Origin: Mucilaginibacter pineti
Lineage (GTDB): Bacteria > Bacteroidota > Bacteroidia > Sphingobacteriales > Sphingobacteriaceae
Reading direction: 5' to 3'
DNA: 64,000 nt
Assembly (NCBI RefSeq): GCF_900101875.1
Contig: NZ_FNAI01000019.1
Coordinates: forward strand, 1-64,000
Positions 51,580 to 60,785 of the stretch are shown in pieces. The translations under genes and the position numbers were made by a program. Each line of letters starts with the position of its first letter. Positions within the stretch are counted from its first letter, which is position 1. The notes under the pieces are model-generated. The model was not told where the DNA came from, did not search any database, and saw nothing but the letters and a program-made list of their open reading frames with translations.

Positions 51580-52152
51580 CTAAACGGATTGAAAATAATC
51601 GCCATTGAATTCCTTTCGTAATACTTTAAGGGCATCATAAATAGTGTTATAAGCCGTTTTTATAGTTTGGTTTGTTTGACTTGCAATTTGCTCATAACTT
51701 AACCCCTCAAAGAATTTAAGATGAATGAGTTGTTTTTGACGATACGTAAGCTTGGCAAGCGCCGCCTTTAATTTGTATTGTGTCCATTCATCCTGCTGTA
51801 CCTTTACAATAAACTCTTCATAACTCATTTCTATCCAATTGCCTTCTACACCGGCTTTAAGCAATGCCTCGCTGATCTTTCGTTTTCGCTCTAATACCTT
51901 GAACAGTTTACGTTTTAAAAATACACGCAGGTAGGCTTCAACATTATCTACACGGTTAAGGGTTGCGTGCTTTTCCCAAATAGTTGTGAAAACATGATCT
52001 GTAGCTTCGCTCGAGATATCAGCATCGGCACAAACCCTTATGCCAAAATTCACTAATGAATAATAAAGCTTTTGGTAAAGATCAAAAAAGGCATCTTTAT
52101 CTCCCGATCTAAGTCGCTCCCATAACAATTGATGTATTAATTTTTGATCCAT
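51580..52152 (-). CDS. ECF-type RNA polymerase sigma factor
   Basis: 190 aa. Region 2 (RSGDKDAFFDLYQKLYYSLVNFG...) and region 4 HTH (LTYRQKQLIHLKFFEGLSYEQIASQTNQTIK) present; Bacteroidetes SusC-linked group. Would be released by FecR when the STN-SusC binds ligand and then transcribe the PUL. First gene of the middle unit; a LacI-type operator lies about 215 bp upstream, which gives a second layer of control. Confidence 0.93.
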   Translation of the reverse strand: MDQKLIHQLLWERLRSGDKDAFFDLYQKLYYSLVNFGIRVCADADISSEATDHVFTTIWEKHATLNRVDNVEAYLRVFLKRKLFKVLERKRKISEALLKAGVEGNWIEMSYEEFIVKVQQDEWTQYKLKAALAKLTYRQKQLIHLKFFEGLSYEQIASQTNQTIKTAYNTIYDALKVLRKEFNGDYFQSV

Positions 52153-52255
52153 GGCGCAAATACAACTTTGAAAACCCTTTCATGACAACGAAAGTGATTA
52201 CACAGCAGTAGTGAATTTATAAAAATTTGCAGAAATGAGGGTCGACCGTTTATAT

Positions 52256-52293
52256 GAAGACCTACGCTTTTTGTTAAAAGAGCTTAGGTCTTC
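52256..52293. terminator. Hairpin between nan unit and sigma gene
   Basis: GAAGACCTA (52256-52264) pairs with TAGGTCTTC (52285-52293); inside, GCTTTT pairs with AAAAG-(A)-GC with one bulge. Could end the nan transcript or be part of the sigma leader; a clear T run is lacking. Confidence 0.45.
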
Positions 52294-52366
52294 AAGGCTT
52301 ATTTATTGCCAACCTATTGTGTTTATAATTTTACGCAAATTATAATTTTGAAATCAATAAATCTCA

Positions 52367-52392
52367 TTAAAACGAAACACAAACGTTTGATA
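52367..52392. promoter_or_regulatory. LacI-family-like operator, copy 2
   Basis: Same 26-bp element as 44246-44271 (24/26), with the palindrome CAAACGTTTG. Lies upstream of the sigma-FecR-SusCD unit in the same orientation as copy 1 before the GH unit. Confidence 0.65.
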
Positions 52393-52508
52393 GCTGAAAT
52401 TGATGGGCAATAACCCCAATTTTAACAAATGCCATTGCTTGGATCGGGGTAAACCCCAACAGACGAAAATGCAGCATGTATCAGCAGGCACGAGTTGCCT
52501 TAGTCATA

Positions 52509-55070
52509 TTAAAAGGGTAAAAAAGTAAACATCCATTTAACCGGATTGCCGAAACCATTCTCTTTAAAACTACCAACCGGTAATTTCACCAAAATTTTGT
52601 TCCAGCCCTGTTTCAATAATATACGGGCAGGCTGCCGGTATTCGTAGCCTTCATCAATCAGCGGCGCTTCCAGGTTGCCTTTTCGGCCTGCGTATTTCCA
52701 CGCGGGCGGGTTAATGAGGTTACCGTTAACCCATACCGCGCTTTGTTTATTATCCCATGAATCCGGCCCCGGTGTATCCGTGTCATATGAGCGTGAAAAG
52801 TTGTTAAAACCAATCCAGCAGTCCTTATAACCCGCCTCATTACTCCAGATTTTTGTAGTTGCGTACCAGGTTGTATTTTCCTGCGGATGGGCAAGTAAAC
52901 CTTTAACCTGGGGATACCACCAATGCCTTAGTATTAACGTACCCCCAATGGCAGTAAAAGATGCGGTATCGTTAAATGAAGTATCGGTTTCGGGTTTAAA
53001 TTTCGTGGTTACGTCGCCGGCATTTTTATACGGACCATAAAATGCCCACTCCATATTGGCCTGCCGGTAATAGGGAAAAGGCAATCCTTTAAAAAACTGT
53101 TGTTTCTGATCCAGCAACCGGTTTTCAAACTCCCTGAAATTATTTAACGCTGCTGTATCCGCCGATGCAATAGTGACTATTAAACCGGGCTGGCCTCCAC
53201 CTTTCCAGCCGCGCTCGGCAAAGGCAAGCATGGCCGGGTATGCCGGGTTCATGGTTAAAACATCTTCCTGTTTACTTACCGCCCTGTCATTCCACAAACA
53301 AATTTCGCCGCCTAAAACGTTGTTATTGCCAACGGGAACACTACCTATCATCCGGTAAAAAAGGGTTATCACGCTTTCAAACGGGTCCATATGATTGAGG
53401 TACAGATACCTGGAGTCGATATATTTAAGCGCCTTGTCTGTAGCGCCCTCATCCATCCACAGCTGCCTTATTGTGCTGGCAGGTATATTACCACCAGGGC
53501 TCCAGCCTATAGTTTTTACGCCGTATTTTTCAACCGTACGGCAAATCTCAGGCAAAAAACCGGGGTTACTTATCTTCACCTCATCGCCCCCAATGTGCAG
53601 ATAAGCTGGTTTGTATGTTTCACATACTTCCCTGATAATATCCTTCAATATACTGATGCCGGTATCACTTTGCATACTTACATGAAAGGTTCTTTTAAAT
53701 GCCTCACTATGCCCGGGCATATCAATTTCGGGTACAAACTCAATATGCCGCTCTTTACAAAAAAGCTGCAAATCCTGGATATCCTGTTTGCTGTAAAACC
53801 TGCCTTTATCGCGCAGCATATTCTCTGGCAACGTAAGCTGCGGATATTTTTTTATGGCTAAACGCCAGGCAATATCCTCGGTAATGTGAAAGTGAAATAC
53901 ATTCAACTTATACAAAGCCATGATAGCAATCTGTTGCTTCAATAGCTCCACCGACTGGTAATTACGACCGGCATCAACCATATAGCCTCTCCAGGCAAAG
54001 GCCGGCCAATCGGTAATATCGCAGGCATCAAGCGCTGCATTATCGCGCAGTAATTGCATTAGTGTTTGTATCCCATTGAAAATTCCGTGGGAGGTATTTG
54101 CCGTTATTTGAACATAGCGCTCTGTAATACGTAAATGATAGGCCTCTTCCGGGTGCTGCGGCGCTTTAACTTTTGCAAGCGTTAGTCTGATATAAGGTTT
54201 ACCCCCCGCCGAATCCCGGCTAATGGATTGCGCGCCATTTGCCTTCAGCAGTTGCTCAAGGATGCCAGCTTCATTAACTAAACCTTTATCGGCTATTATT
54301 GTACTGCATTTATAGAAAGAAAAAAGGCCGGGCATCCATTTTAAGGATTGTGGCAGGGGCAGCAACGCCGGCTTTGGCTGAAAATTAAACACATACGGAT
54401 AAAGCAGGTGTTTCCAAAGTAAATAGCCCTCTCCTTTTAAATGAAGTCCATCGTTGGTAAGGTCGGCCCTAAGCAGGCCATCTGCACCGCAAAAAGCATC
54501 GTGAATATTGATGTAAACATAATGATGGCTCACCGCCATATGCTGCAGCTTTGAATTTATCTCAGCTATTTGTGCCGATTTACCGGTATGTGTGCCAAAT
54601 TTATTATAGATCTTATTAACGGGTAAAATGCTTTGCACATATACCTCTGTAGCGGGACTTGCCTCATGAAGATAACCGGCAATCAGCATAATATTTTTAA
54701 CTACGCTATCCGGCGTAATATTACGTGAAAGGTCATTAACGCCTATCAGCAGAAAGATCTTTGCCGGCCTGCGACGGGCTACCTCGGGCAGCCGGGCTAT
54801 TACACCAGTGGTAACATCGCCGCTGATACCCCGGTTTTTAATATGATCATCGCCAAACAGCTCATTCCATTCCGCGCCATCGGTAATGCTGTTGCCTAAA
54901 AAAATAATGTCGCCCGTGGTTTGCGGCAGTGTTTTAAAATGAGTTACCCGTTGCTGGTAATAGGTAGAGAACAATGAATCGGGATAAATCGGCAGTTTTG
55001 CCTGCGCCCCGGCCATCAATCTGCAAATAAGCAAACAGCAACAGATAGCAAATATTCTTTTACCAGCCAT
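52509..55070 (-). CDS. SGNH esterase-GH20 hexosaminidase fusion
   Basis: 853 aa with signal peptide. Residues about 35-220 are an SGNH/GDSL hydrolase: block I FLGNSITDGAEW, block II GDVTTGV, block III GVND, and block V NDGLHLKGEGY. Then a GH20b-like segment and the GH20 barrel: WRGYMVDAGRNY, NVFHFHITED, and the catalytic Asp-Glu pair in YLHIGGDEVK (about 494). A C-terminal beta domain follows. Predicted to remove an acyl (probably O-acetyl) group and terminal beta-HexNAc from the same glycan. Last gene of the nan unit; its start overlaps the sialidase stop by 11 bp, so translation is probably coupled. Confidence 0.9.
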   Translation of the reverse strand: MAGKRIFAICCCLLICRLMAGAQAKLPIYPDSLFSTYYQQRVTHFKTLPQTTGDIIFLGNSITDGAEWNELFGDDHIKNRGISGDVTTGVIARLPEVARRRPAKIFLLIGVNDLSRNITPDSVVKNIMLIAGYLHEASPATEVYVQSILPVNKIYNKFGTHTGKSAQIAEINSKLQHMAVSHHYVYINIHDAFCGADGLLRADLTNDGLHLKGEGYLLWKHLLYPYVFNFQPKPALLPLPQSLKWMPGLFSFYKCSTIIADKGLVNEAGILEQLLKANGAQSISRDSAGGKPYIRLTLAKVKAPQHPEEAYHLRITERYVQITANTSHGIFNGIQTLMQLLRDNAALDACDITDWPAFAWRGYMVDAGRNYQSVELLKQQIAIMALYKLNVFHFHITEDIAWRLAIKKYPQLTLPENMLRDKGRFYSKQDIQDLQLFCKERHIEFVPEIDMPGHSEAFKRTFHVSMQSDTGISILKDIIREVCETYKPAYLHIGGDEVKISNPGFLPEICRTVEKYGVKTIGWSPGGNIPASTIRQLWMDEGATDKALKYIDSRYLYLNHMDPFESVITLFYRMIGSVPVGNNNVLGGEICLWNDRAVSKQEDVLTMNPAYPAMLAFAERGWKGGGQPGLIVTIASADTAALNNFREFENRLLDQKQQFFKGLPFPYYRQANMEWAFYGPYKNAGDVTTKFKPETDTSFNDTASFTAIGGTLILRHWWYPQVKGLLAHPQENTTWYATTKIWSNEAGYKDCWIGFNNFSRSYDTDTPGPDSWDNKQSAVWVNGNLINPPAWKYAGRKGNLEAPLIDEGYEYRQPARILLKQGWNKILVKLPVGSFKENGFGNPVKWMFTFLPF

Positions 55071-56223
55071 ATGGGGTGAATACTATTTGTTTATAATCAT
55101 CTTTTTCATACAATATACCGATATGCTTTTTATCAACCGGTACCAGGTCTGAGTATGCGCTGAAATCGCCCTTATAACCTGCCGGAGATTTTGCTATAAC
55201 AGTATTTTGTTTCCAGGTTTTACCTTCATCAAAACTAATGCGCAAGGTAAGATTATCCCGGTTTAAAGTATCGGCATCATTACAGACTGCCAGGATTGCT
55301 TTACCCTTGCTTTTACCCAAATTTAAAATGCTGCCCTGGCAAACAGGATCGGGCAAATGGGCATCAAAATAAGTGGTATCCCAGGTTTGCCCGCCATTAC
55401 TGCTCAGGGCTATGATCCGCTGCTTTATGTTACCCAGCTGGTTGCGGATGTTCATCATTAATTTATTACCGCTTAGCTCAACAGCCATATTTTCATTGGC
55501 TCCCGGCATATTAACCTCATCGCTTAGCTTAAATGTTTTGCCATGATCGTCTGTATAATAACCAAAAGCCCGACCATCTGCATAATGCTTCTGCGGTTCG
55601 CCGGCCGAGTGGTTGGCTGCTATATAAATACGGCCTTTGTATTTACCGGCTGCCAGTTGTATAGCATGGCCTGGGGTATTGGCGTAACTGCGCCAGTCGG
55701 CCGCAAAATTATAAGCACTGTTAACCTGGGGCTGCTTTGGCTTGTGTACCTGCAGCGTAATATTTACCGGGGCCGACCAGCTTACACCATTATCTGTTGA
55801 TGTTTTGTACCATACCTCGCGCAGGCCTTTTCCCTTACGCACCATATTTTCGGAGGCGTTGCCTGTATTATAAAACAGGAACAGCCGCCCCCCGGGATAT
55901 ACCGGATCGGTAAGATCAACTACCGGGGCTGCGTTCCCCGTTTGCAGGGTATCATTAGATGCTACAATCTGCAGGGCTCCCCAGTGCTTGCCGCCATCGG
56001 TGCTTCGTTTCAGCACTATCTGGATATTGCCAAAATCGCCGCCGCCGTTTACCCTTCCTTCTGCAAAGGCAAGCAGGTTGCCATTAGGAGCTTTGGTAAT
56101 GGCCGGGATCCTGAAAGACCGGTACCCCTCAGCTCCCGATTTAAAAACTGTTACCTCCTGTTGCTGCGCATAAGCACACGTAACAAGCAGGTTAATAAAC
56201 AGGTAAATGATTAATTTTTTCAT
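55060..56223 (-). CDS. nanH: GH33 exo-sialidase (neuraminidase)
   Basis: 387 aa from ATG 56223 with signal peptide (MKKLIIYLFINLLVTCAYAQ); the longer start at 56262 overlaps the epimerase gene and is rejected. Six-bladed propeller with the FRIPAI motif at about residues 37-42 (Arg of the carboxylate triad) and four Asp boxes: STDGGKHW, STDNGVSW, SSNGGQTW, SFDEGKTW. Releases terminal sialic acid from glycoconjugates, in the periplasm or at the surface. Lies between the 2-epimerase (2 bp) and the GH20 gene. Confidence 0.94.
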   Translation of the reverse strand: MKKLIIYLFINLLVTCAYAQQQEVTVFKSGAEGYRSFRIPAITKAPNGNLLAFAEGRVNGGGDFGNIQIVLKRSTDGGKHWGALQIVASNDTLQTGNAAPVVDLTDPVYPGGRLFLFYNTGNASENMVRKGKGLREVWYKTSTDNGVSWSAPVNITLQVHKPKQPQVNSAYNFAADWRSYANTPGHAIQLAAGKYKGRIYIAANHSAGEPQKHYADGRAFGYYTDDHGKTFKLSDEVNMPGANENMAVELSGNKLMMNIRNQLGNIKQRIIALSSNGGQTWDTTYFDAHLPDPVCQGSILNLGKSKGKAILAVCNDADTLNRDNLTLRISFDEGKTWKQNTVIAKSPAGYKGDFSAYSDLVPVDKKHIGILYEKDDYKQIVFTPYGW

Positions 56224-56225
56224 GG

Positions 56226-57404
56226 TTATATAACTTCTTTTAATAACTGCATACAATACCATTCCTGGCGCGGTAAATGAAAAGGGCCTTTAAATAAATT
56301 GCCTTTGGCGGTTTGCGCTATGCTGCCATCCTTGTGCAGGTAGCCAAACCATTCGCCGTTTACGGGGTCATGAAATTTGCTGTAAGCATAATCATGCACC
56401 ATTTTGTGCCAGCGGGCGTATTTTTCATTACCGGTGAGGGTATAAGCCAGCAAGGTTGCTATAATAACTTCATTATGCGGCCACCAGAATTTCATATCCT
56501 GCCAGTACTCCTGCACCGGTTTATCATAAACATCACGATAGTATAAGATACCGCCATGTTCTTTATCCCACCCGCGTTCCCACATATAATCAATCATGGT
56601 GCAGCCAAGTTCAATTAAGTGTGCATCGTTATTTCGGTATTTGGCTTCATGTAAAATAAACCAGGCACCTTCCATAGCATGGCCGGGGGTTAACGTACGC
56701 CCGTCAATATGGTCAATAATGCTGCCATCGGGTGCCACCTGCTCCATTACGCATTTGATATCATGTTTCACAAAATTGGTTTCAATTTCTTTGATCCATT
56801 TGCTAATGTATACGTCACACCGCTCATCGCCTATAGTTTCCCGCAATTGCTGGGCCGTATTTATCATGATCATAGGCACACCAATTCCCTTTGAAGGTCG
56901 GGTTCCCGCAAATTTGGCTGGCAGCAGGCCGGGAACAGTAGCGTACTCAATGCACTTACCAAACAGGTCCCTCGCCCTTTGAGCAATGCCCTCATCGCCA
57001 GAAGCCTTGGCGTAAGCCGCCATAGCAATAACCGCAAAGGTTTCAGAAAAAAAGTAACGCCGCTTACGTATCGGACTGCCATCACGGGTTACGTGAAAAA
57101 ACATTTGCCCATCGGTATCAAAACAATGATCAAGTAAAAAATTAATACCTGTAAGTGAGCCGTCCAACCACTCCTGCCGTTTTTCTACGGTGTTATATAA
57201 GGTTGCCAGCAGCCAGGCAGCCCTGCCCTGAATCCACACGGCCTTGTCGTCATCAATTAAACTGCCGTCATGGTCACGCATGAACAGGTAACCGCCATAT
57301 TGCTCATCAATAGAGCGGGGAAACCAAAAAGGGACGGTATCCTGCAGCAATTGCTGCTCATAAAATTTTTTTAATGTATGGAGGTCGGTATCAGAATAAC
57401 TCAT
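56226..57404 (-). CDS. nanE: N-acylglucosamine 2-epimerase (AGE family)
   Basis: 392 aa (alpha/alpha)6 barrel, cytoplasmic, no signal peptide. Interconverts ManNAc and GlcNAc. Family parts: WIQGRAAWLLATLYN, GHAMEGAWFILHEA (active-site His) and WWPHNEVIIATL (second His). In Bacteroides-type sialic-acid use this enzyme follows NanA in place of the kinase-first NanK/NanE route of E. coli, so 'nanE' here means the AGE-type enzyme. Between the esterase gene (11 bp) and the sialidase. Confidence 0.9.
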   Translation of the reverse strand: MSYSDTDLHTLKKFYEQQLLQDTVPFWFPRSIDEQYGGYLFMRDHDGSLIDDDKAVWIQGRAAWLLATLYNTVEKRQEWLDGSLTGINFLLDHCFDTDGQMFFHVTRDGSPIRKRRYFFSETFAVIAMAAYAKASGDEGIAQRARDLFGKCIEYATVPGLLPAKFAGTRPSKGIGVPMIMINTAQQLRETIGDERCDVYISKWIKEIETNFVKHDIKCVMEQVAPDGSIIDHIDGRTLTPGHAMEGAWFILHEAKYRNNDAHLIELGCTMIDYMWERGWDKEHGGILYYRDVYDKPVQEYWQDMKFWWPHNEVIIATLLAYTLTGNEKYARWHKMVHDYAYSKFHDPVNGEWFGYLHKDGSIAQTAKGNLFKGPFHLPRQEWYCMQLLKEVI

Positions 57405-57415
57405 TTCTTTAGATT

Positions 57416-59524
57416 TTAGTAAAACACGTTTTCCTTTTCATGCAGCTGCATGGTAAATGTTGAAGCAGGCAACCCCGCTTCATTAATTAAATTGGCCCTG
57501 CTGAAGGGCTGCATGGCATAATTAATACTTTTAATATTTTCGCCGGCAGGAACGGTGAGCTGCACCTTGTTTCCTTTAATGGTTGCCGGTGCTATGATGC
57601 TTTGCCCTTTATCATTGATCAGTTCAAAACCAATTAGGGGCTTGTTGTTTGTAGTTTTTAATTGCTGCGCGAATGCAAAAGACACGATAATATGATCACC
57701 GGTTTTGCGGGCTATCGCTGGCTCGGGCCCATTGGCTTTAACAGGCAGCCGATAGGTGTAACGCGCTGCCAGCAGGGCCAATCTTTCCCCTATTTCTTTT
57801 TTTCTGGTGGGATGCACGTTCAAGGAATCACCCAGATCAAAACTTACCGCCATTTGTGTATCCGGGATCTTTTTTTGCAGCCTGCGCTGGGCCTCCCTGA
57901 AAGCCGGCCACGAAGGCCTGTTGATACCCGAGAGCTGTACGCTGTAAAAAGGTAATTGAGATCCCCATTTTTGCCGCCAGCTGCTAACCAGCGTTGTAAA
58001 AAGATGCGTATATAATTCAACGTTGTGCGTGTTGCTTTCGCCCTGGTACCATACCACACCCTTTACCGGGAAACGTGTAAGCGGATCAATGGCGGCTTCA
58101 TAATTATAGCAGGGCTCATAAGTATGGCGCTGTTTTGGATTGGCAGCATTTTTTAAGTTGATGGCCTCCCTGTCCCGGCAAAACTGCATTTCATAATCGG
58201 AGGTACGCCAGTTGTTCAGCATATCAACCAATTCGTTGTCATGTTCCATCGTATACCGGCCTATCCATGATTCTGTTGGCGAACCGCCAACGGCCACTTC
58301 AATTAAACCAATAGGTACTCCTGTATCATGGGTTATTTTTTGACCGAAATAATAGGCTACCGCCGAAAAATCAGCCGCCGAACTACTGTCGCAAGCTTTC
58401 CATGAGCCCGAGAAAAAATCAAGTTTGTTGGCTTTAGCTAAACTTACAGAATCCCAGGCTACCGCATCTGTTTCGGTCTGCAAATTGAGCTTATATAAAC
58501 GCAGCTTGGTATTCCCGCTCGCGGCTTTCATAGCAGCCGCTGCCCCTGCGGAATGGTTTAAAGGGAAATACATATTAGATTGCCCGGCACAAAGCCAAAC
58601 ATCGCCCAATAAAATATTGCTGATGGTAATACTGGTATCCCTTGCGATAACCTTCATTTGAAAGGGGCCTCCTGCTTTTGAAGCTGGCAGCATTACCTCC
58701 CATTCGCCATTTTCATTGGCCTTTGCCTTGGCAATACTTCCTTTAAACGCAACACTGATCACCTCGCCGGCATTGGCCTTGCCGTATACCGGGATAGGCC
58801 GGTCGCGCTGTAATACCATTTGATTGGTAAACACGGCCGGCAATTGTAATCCGCCATAATTCCCGGTAAGTCTGTGGTAAACGGCTTGGGCTAATATCAA
58901 TGCCCCTTCTTTATCCGGGTGTAAATTATCGGCAAACAGGTTGGGCCGGTTATAAAGCGGCTCATGAAAGTCCATTAAACCGGTATGATTTGCTTTGGCA
59001 ATAAGCGGGATCAGGTTTTGAATTTGCCCATACCATTCCCTTGTGCCCGATTTAAACCTCGGGTGCCCGCTGAAAATGGGGCTTAGCTTACAAATAAATA
59101 TATGCACATGCGGGTTGGCTTTTCTTATGCTATCAATAAGCCAGGCATAGTCGGCTTCAAAACTTTGTTTAAAATCGGGCCAGTCCCTTGGGTCGGTATC
59201 GTTAAGCCCAAGGTGAATAATGGCGATATCCGGTTTGGAGGCTATTAAACCGGCAAACTCGGATGTTTTAAAATAGGGGTTGTGTCCATTTTTCAATAAG
59301 GTAGCACCGCTATGCCCGAAGTTTGAAACGCTGTAATTAGTCCCCAATAGCTTTTGCAATTGGGCGGGATAACTTTCCTGGCCAGGCCTGGCCAGACCGT
59401 ACCCATACGTTACCGAGTTACCAACGCAGGCTACCTTAATAATTTTATTTTGAGCCGAAAGCTGTTTTACCGGGATCGTTAAAATGATCAGCAGTACTAC
59501 CCGGAATATGTTCTTAAACTTCAT
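57416..59524 (-). CDS. nanS: Two-domain sialate O-acetylesterase
   Basis: 702 aa with signal peptide. N-terminal SGNH lipase domain (about 28-215: VACVGNSVTYGYG, HLGLNDTDPRDW, DNLHPDKEGA) fused to a SASA-type esterase domain (from about 225: GDVWLCAGQSNMYFPL, VAVGGSPTESWIG, VKGVVWYQGESN). Removes O-acetyl groups from sialic acid so that the sialidase and lyase can act. The two-domain layout matches NanS of Tannerella. Between MFS (28 bp) and epimerase genes. Confidence 0.92.
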   Translation of the reverse strand: MKFKNIFRVVLLIILTIPVKQLSAQNKIIKVACVGNSVTYGYGLARPGQESYPAQLQKLLGTNYSVSNFGHSGATLLKNGHNPYFKTSEFAGLIASKPDIAIIHLGLNDTDPRDWPDFKQSFEADYAWLIDSIRKANPHVHIFICKLSPIFSGHPRFKSGTREWYGQIQNLIPLIAKANHTGLMDFHEPLYNRPNLFADNLHPDKEGALILAQAVYHRLTGNYGGLQLPAVFTNQMVLQRDRPIPVYGKANAGEVISVAFKGSIAKAKANENGEWEVMLPASKAGGPFQMKVIARDTSITISNILLGDVWLCAGQSNMYFPLNHSAGAAAAMKAASGNTKLRLYKLNLQTETDAVAWDSVSLAKANKLDFFSGSWKACDSSSAADFSAVAYYFGQKITHDTGVPIGLIEVAVGGSPTESWIGRYTMEHDNELVDMLNNWRTSDYEMQFCRDREAINLKNAANPKQRHTYEPCYNYEAAIDPLTRFPVKGVVWYQGESNTHNVELYTHLFTTLVSSWRQKWGSQLPFYSVQLSGINRPSWPAFREAQRRLQKKIPDTQMAVSFDLGDSLNVHPTRKKEIGERLALLAARYTYRLPVKANGPEPAIARKTGDHIIVSFAFAQQLKTTNNKPLIGFELINDKGQSIIAPATIKGNKVQLTVPAGENIKSINYAMQPFSRANLINEAGLPASTFTMQLHEKENVFY

Positions 59525-59552
59525 CTGCTAAAAATTTATGAATTGGATAAAA

Positions 59553-60785
59553 TCAGGCATCTGCATATTCATCATGAACCGGCCGGAGAAAATAGAGCTG
59601 TATAGCGAGGGCTACTATTACAACCGCCGCCAGCATAGCAAAATCACTTCCAAGGTTTCCGGCATCTGATGATTTGCCTAAGCTATCAGTTATAAAAGCG
59701 CCAAAAAAGACACCGGTCATGTTCATAATGCCGTAGGCTGTTGCCCTGTATTTTGCCGAAACAAACTGGCAAAGGATGGGCATATTGTTAGCATCGAACA
59801 TACCGAAACCCAACCCAAAGCAAATCCCAGCACCCAAAACAAAGGGTAAAGAGTGCCCGAAGCCCATAAGCAGCAACGCCGGAATGGTTAAGGCCAAACC
59901 CATAGCACTCGTGAATACCCTGCCTCTTTTGTTGGCCTGCGACCATTTATCTGACAGCAAACCGCCTGCTATTACGCCAATAAAAGAGGAGGCCGCAATT
60001 GTTATGGTAGACAGCGGACCCGCGGTTGACATCGGGATATGCAAGTTTTGAGCAAATAGCGTAGGCAGCCAGTTTTTGGTAGCCCAGCCCGGTAAACTGG
60101 AAACCGCGAAGTAAAACAGGATCACCCAAAAGGCTTTATTACTTAATAACGTACCAAGGCCTTTAAACAGGCCAATTGTTGGTTTGCCGGTTTGTGAAAC
60201 AGCATCCGCACTTTTATCTTTCTCCCTTAAAAACAGGATCAATATGCCTGAATAAACCATCCCTACAACACCAAAGGATTGAAACGTTGCCTGCCAGGAA
60301 AAAGCGGCTGCTGCCGTAGCACCAAAGCCACCCAATGCCTGCCCCACATACAAACCCGTCATATGTACCCCAACTGCAAGTGACCTGGACTTTGTAGTAT
60401 GAAAATCTGCGATCAGCGACAGCCCTGCGGGAATATACAGGGCCTCGCTAACACCCATAATAGCACGTAAAATATAAAGCTGGTTAAACGTGGCGGCATA
60501 ACCCATTGCAAACGTTACGCCCGACCAAACGAATAGGCTGTAAACAATTAACCATTTACGGTTTAGCCTATCGGCGATGATACCCGAAATGGGGCTCATG
60601 AGGCCATAGATCCAAAGGAATACCGCCATCAGGTAACCAAAATTGGTAGCCGATTTAAGCTCGGCAATATCAATTTGCATAGCAGGCTTCATTACCGATA
60701 GCATTTGCCTGTCCATATAATTGAGCAGGGCTACTACCCACAACAGGCCAACCAATATCCAGGGATAGTTTTTTCCGTTTTTCAT
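59553..60785 (-). CDS. nanT: MFS transporter, NanT-like sialic-acid importer
   Basis: 410 aa, 12 membrane helices. MFS A-motif between helices 2 and 3 (GIIADRLNRKWLIV), ACS-type layout with ALLNYMDRQMLSVM at the N-terminus. By context it imports free sialic acid across the inner membrane; such transporters in Bacteroides/Tannerella nan operons are also MFS. Specificity is inferred. Its ATG overlaps the stop of the kelch gene. Confidence 0.85.
   Translation of the reverse strand: MKNGKNYPWILVGLLWVVALLNYMDRQMLSVMKPAMQIDIAELKSATNFGYLMAVFLWIYGLMSPISGIIADRLNRKWLIVYSLFVWSGVTFAMGYAATFNQLYILRAIMGVSEALYIPAGLSLIADFHTTKSRSLAVGVHMTGLYVGQALGGFGATAAAAFSWQATFQSFGVVGMVYSGILILFLREKDKSADAVSQTGKPTIGLFKGLGTLLSNKAFWVILFYFAVSSLPGWATKNWLPTLFAQNLHIPMSTAGPLSTITIAASSFIGVIAGGLLSDKWSQANKRGRVFTSAMGLALTIPALLLMGFGHSLPFVLGAGICFGLGFGMFDANNMPILCQFVSAKYRATAYGIMNMTGVFFGAFITDSLGKSSDAGNLGSDFAMLAAVVIVALAIQLYFLRPVHDEYADA

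Larger units (their letters stand above)
52153..52508. other. Intergenic: hairpin and LacI-type operator
   Basis: Separates the nan unit from the sigma unit. Holds the operator copy 2 (52367-52392) and a hairpin (52256-52293). No gene supported. Confidence 0.65.

Noticed and set aside
53391..53861. 156-codon + strand frame inside the GH20 gene
   Set aside because: Antisense to the catalytic GH20 domain with no supporting features.
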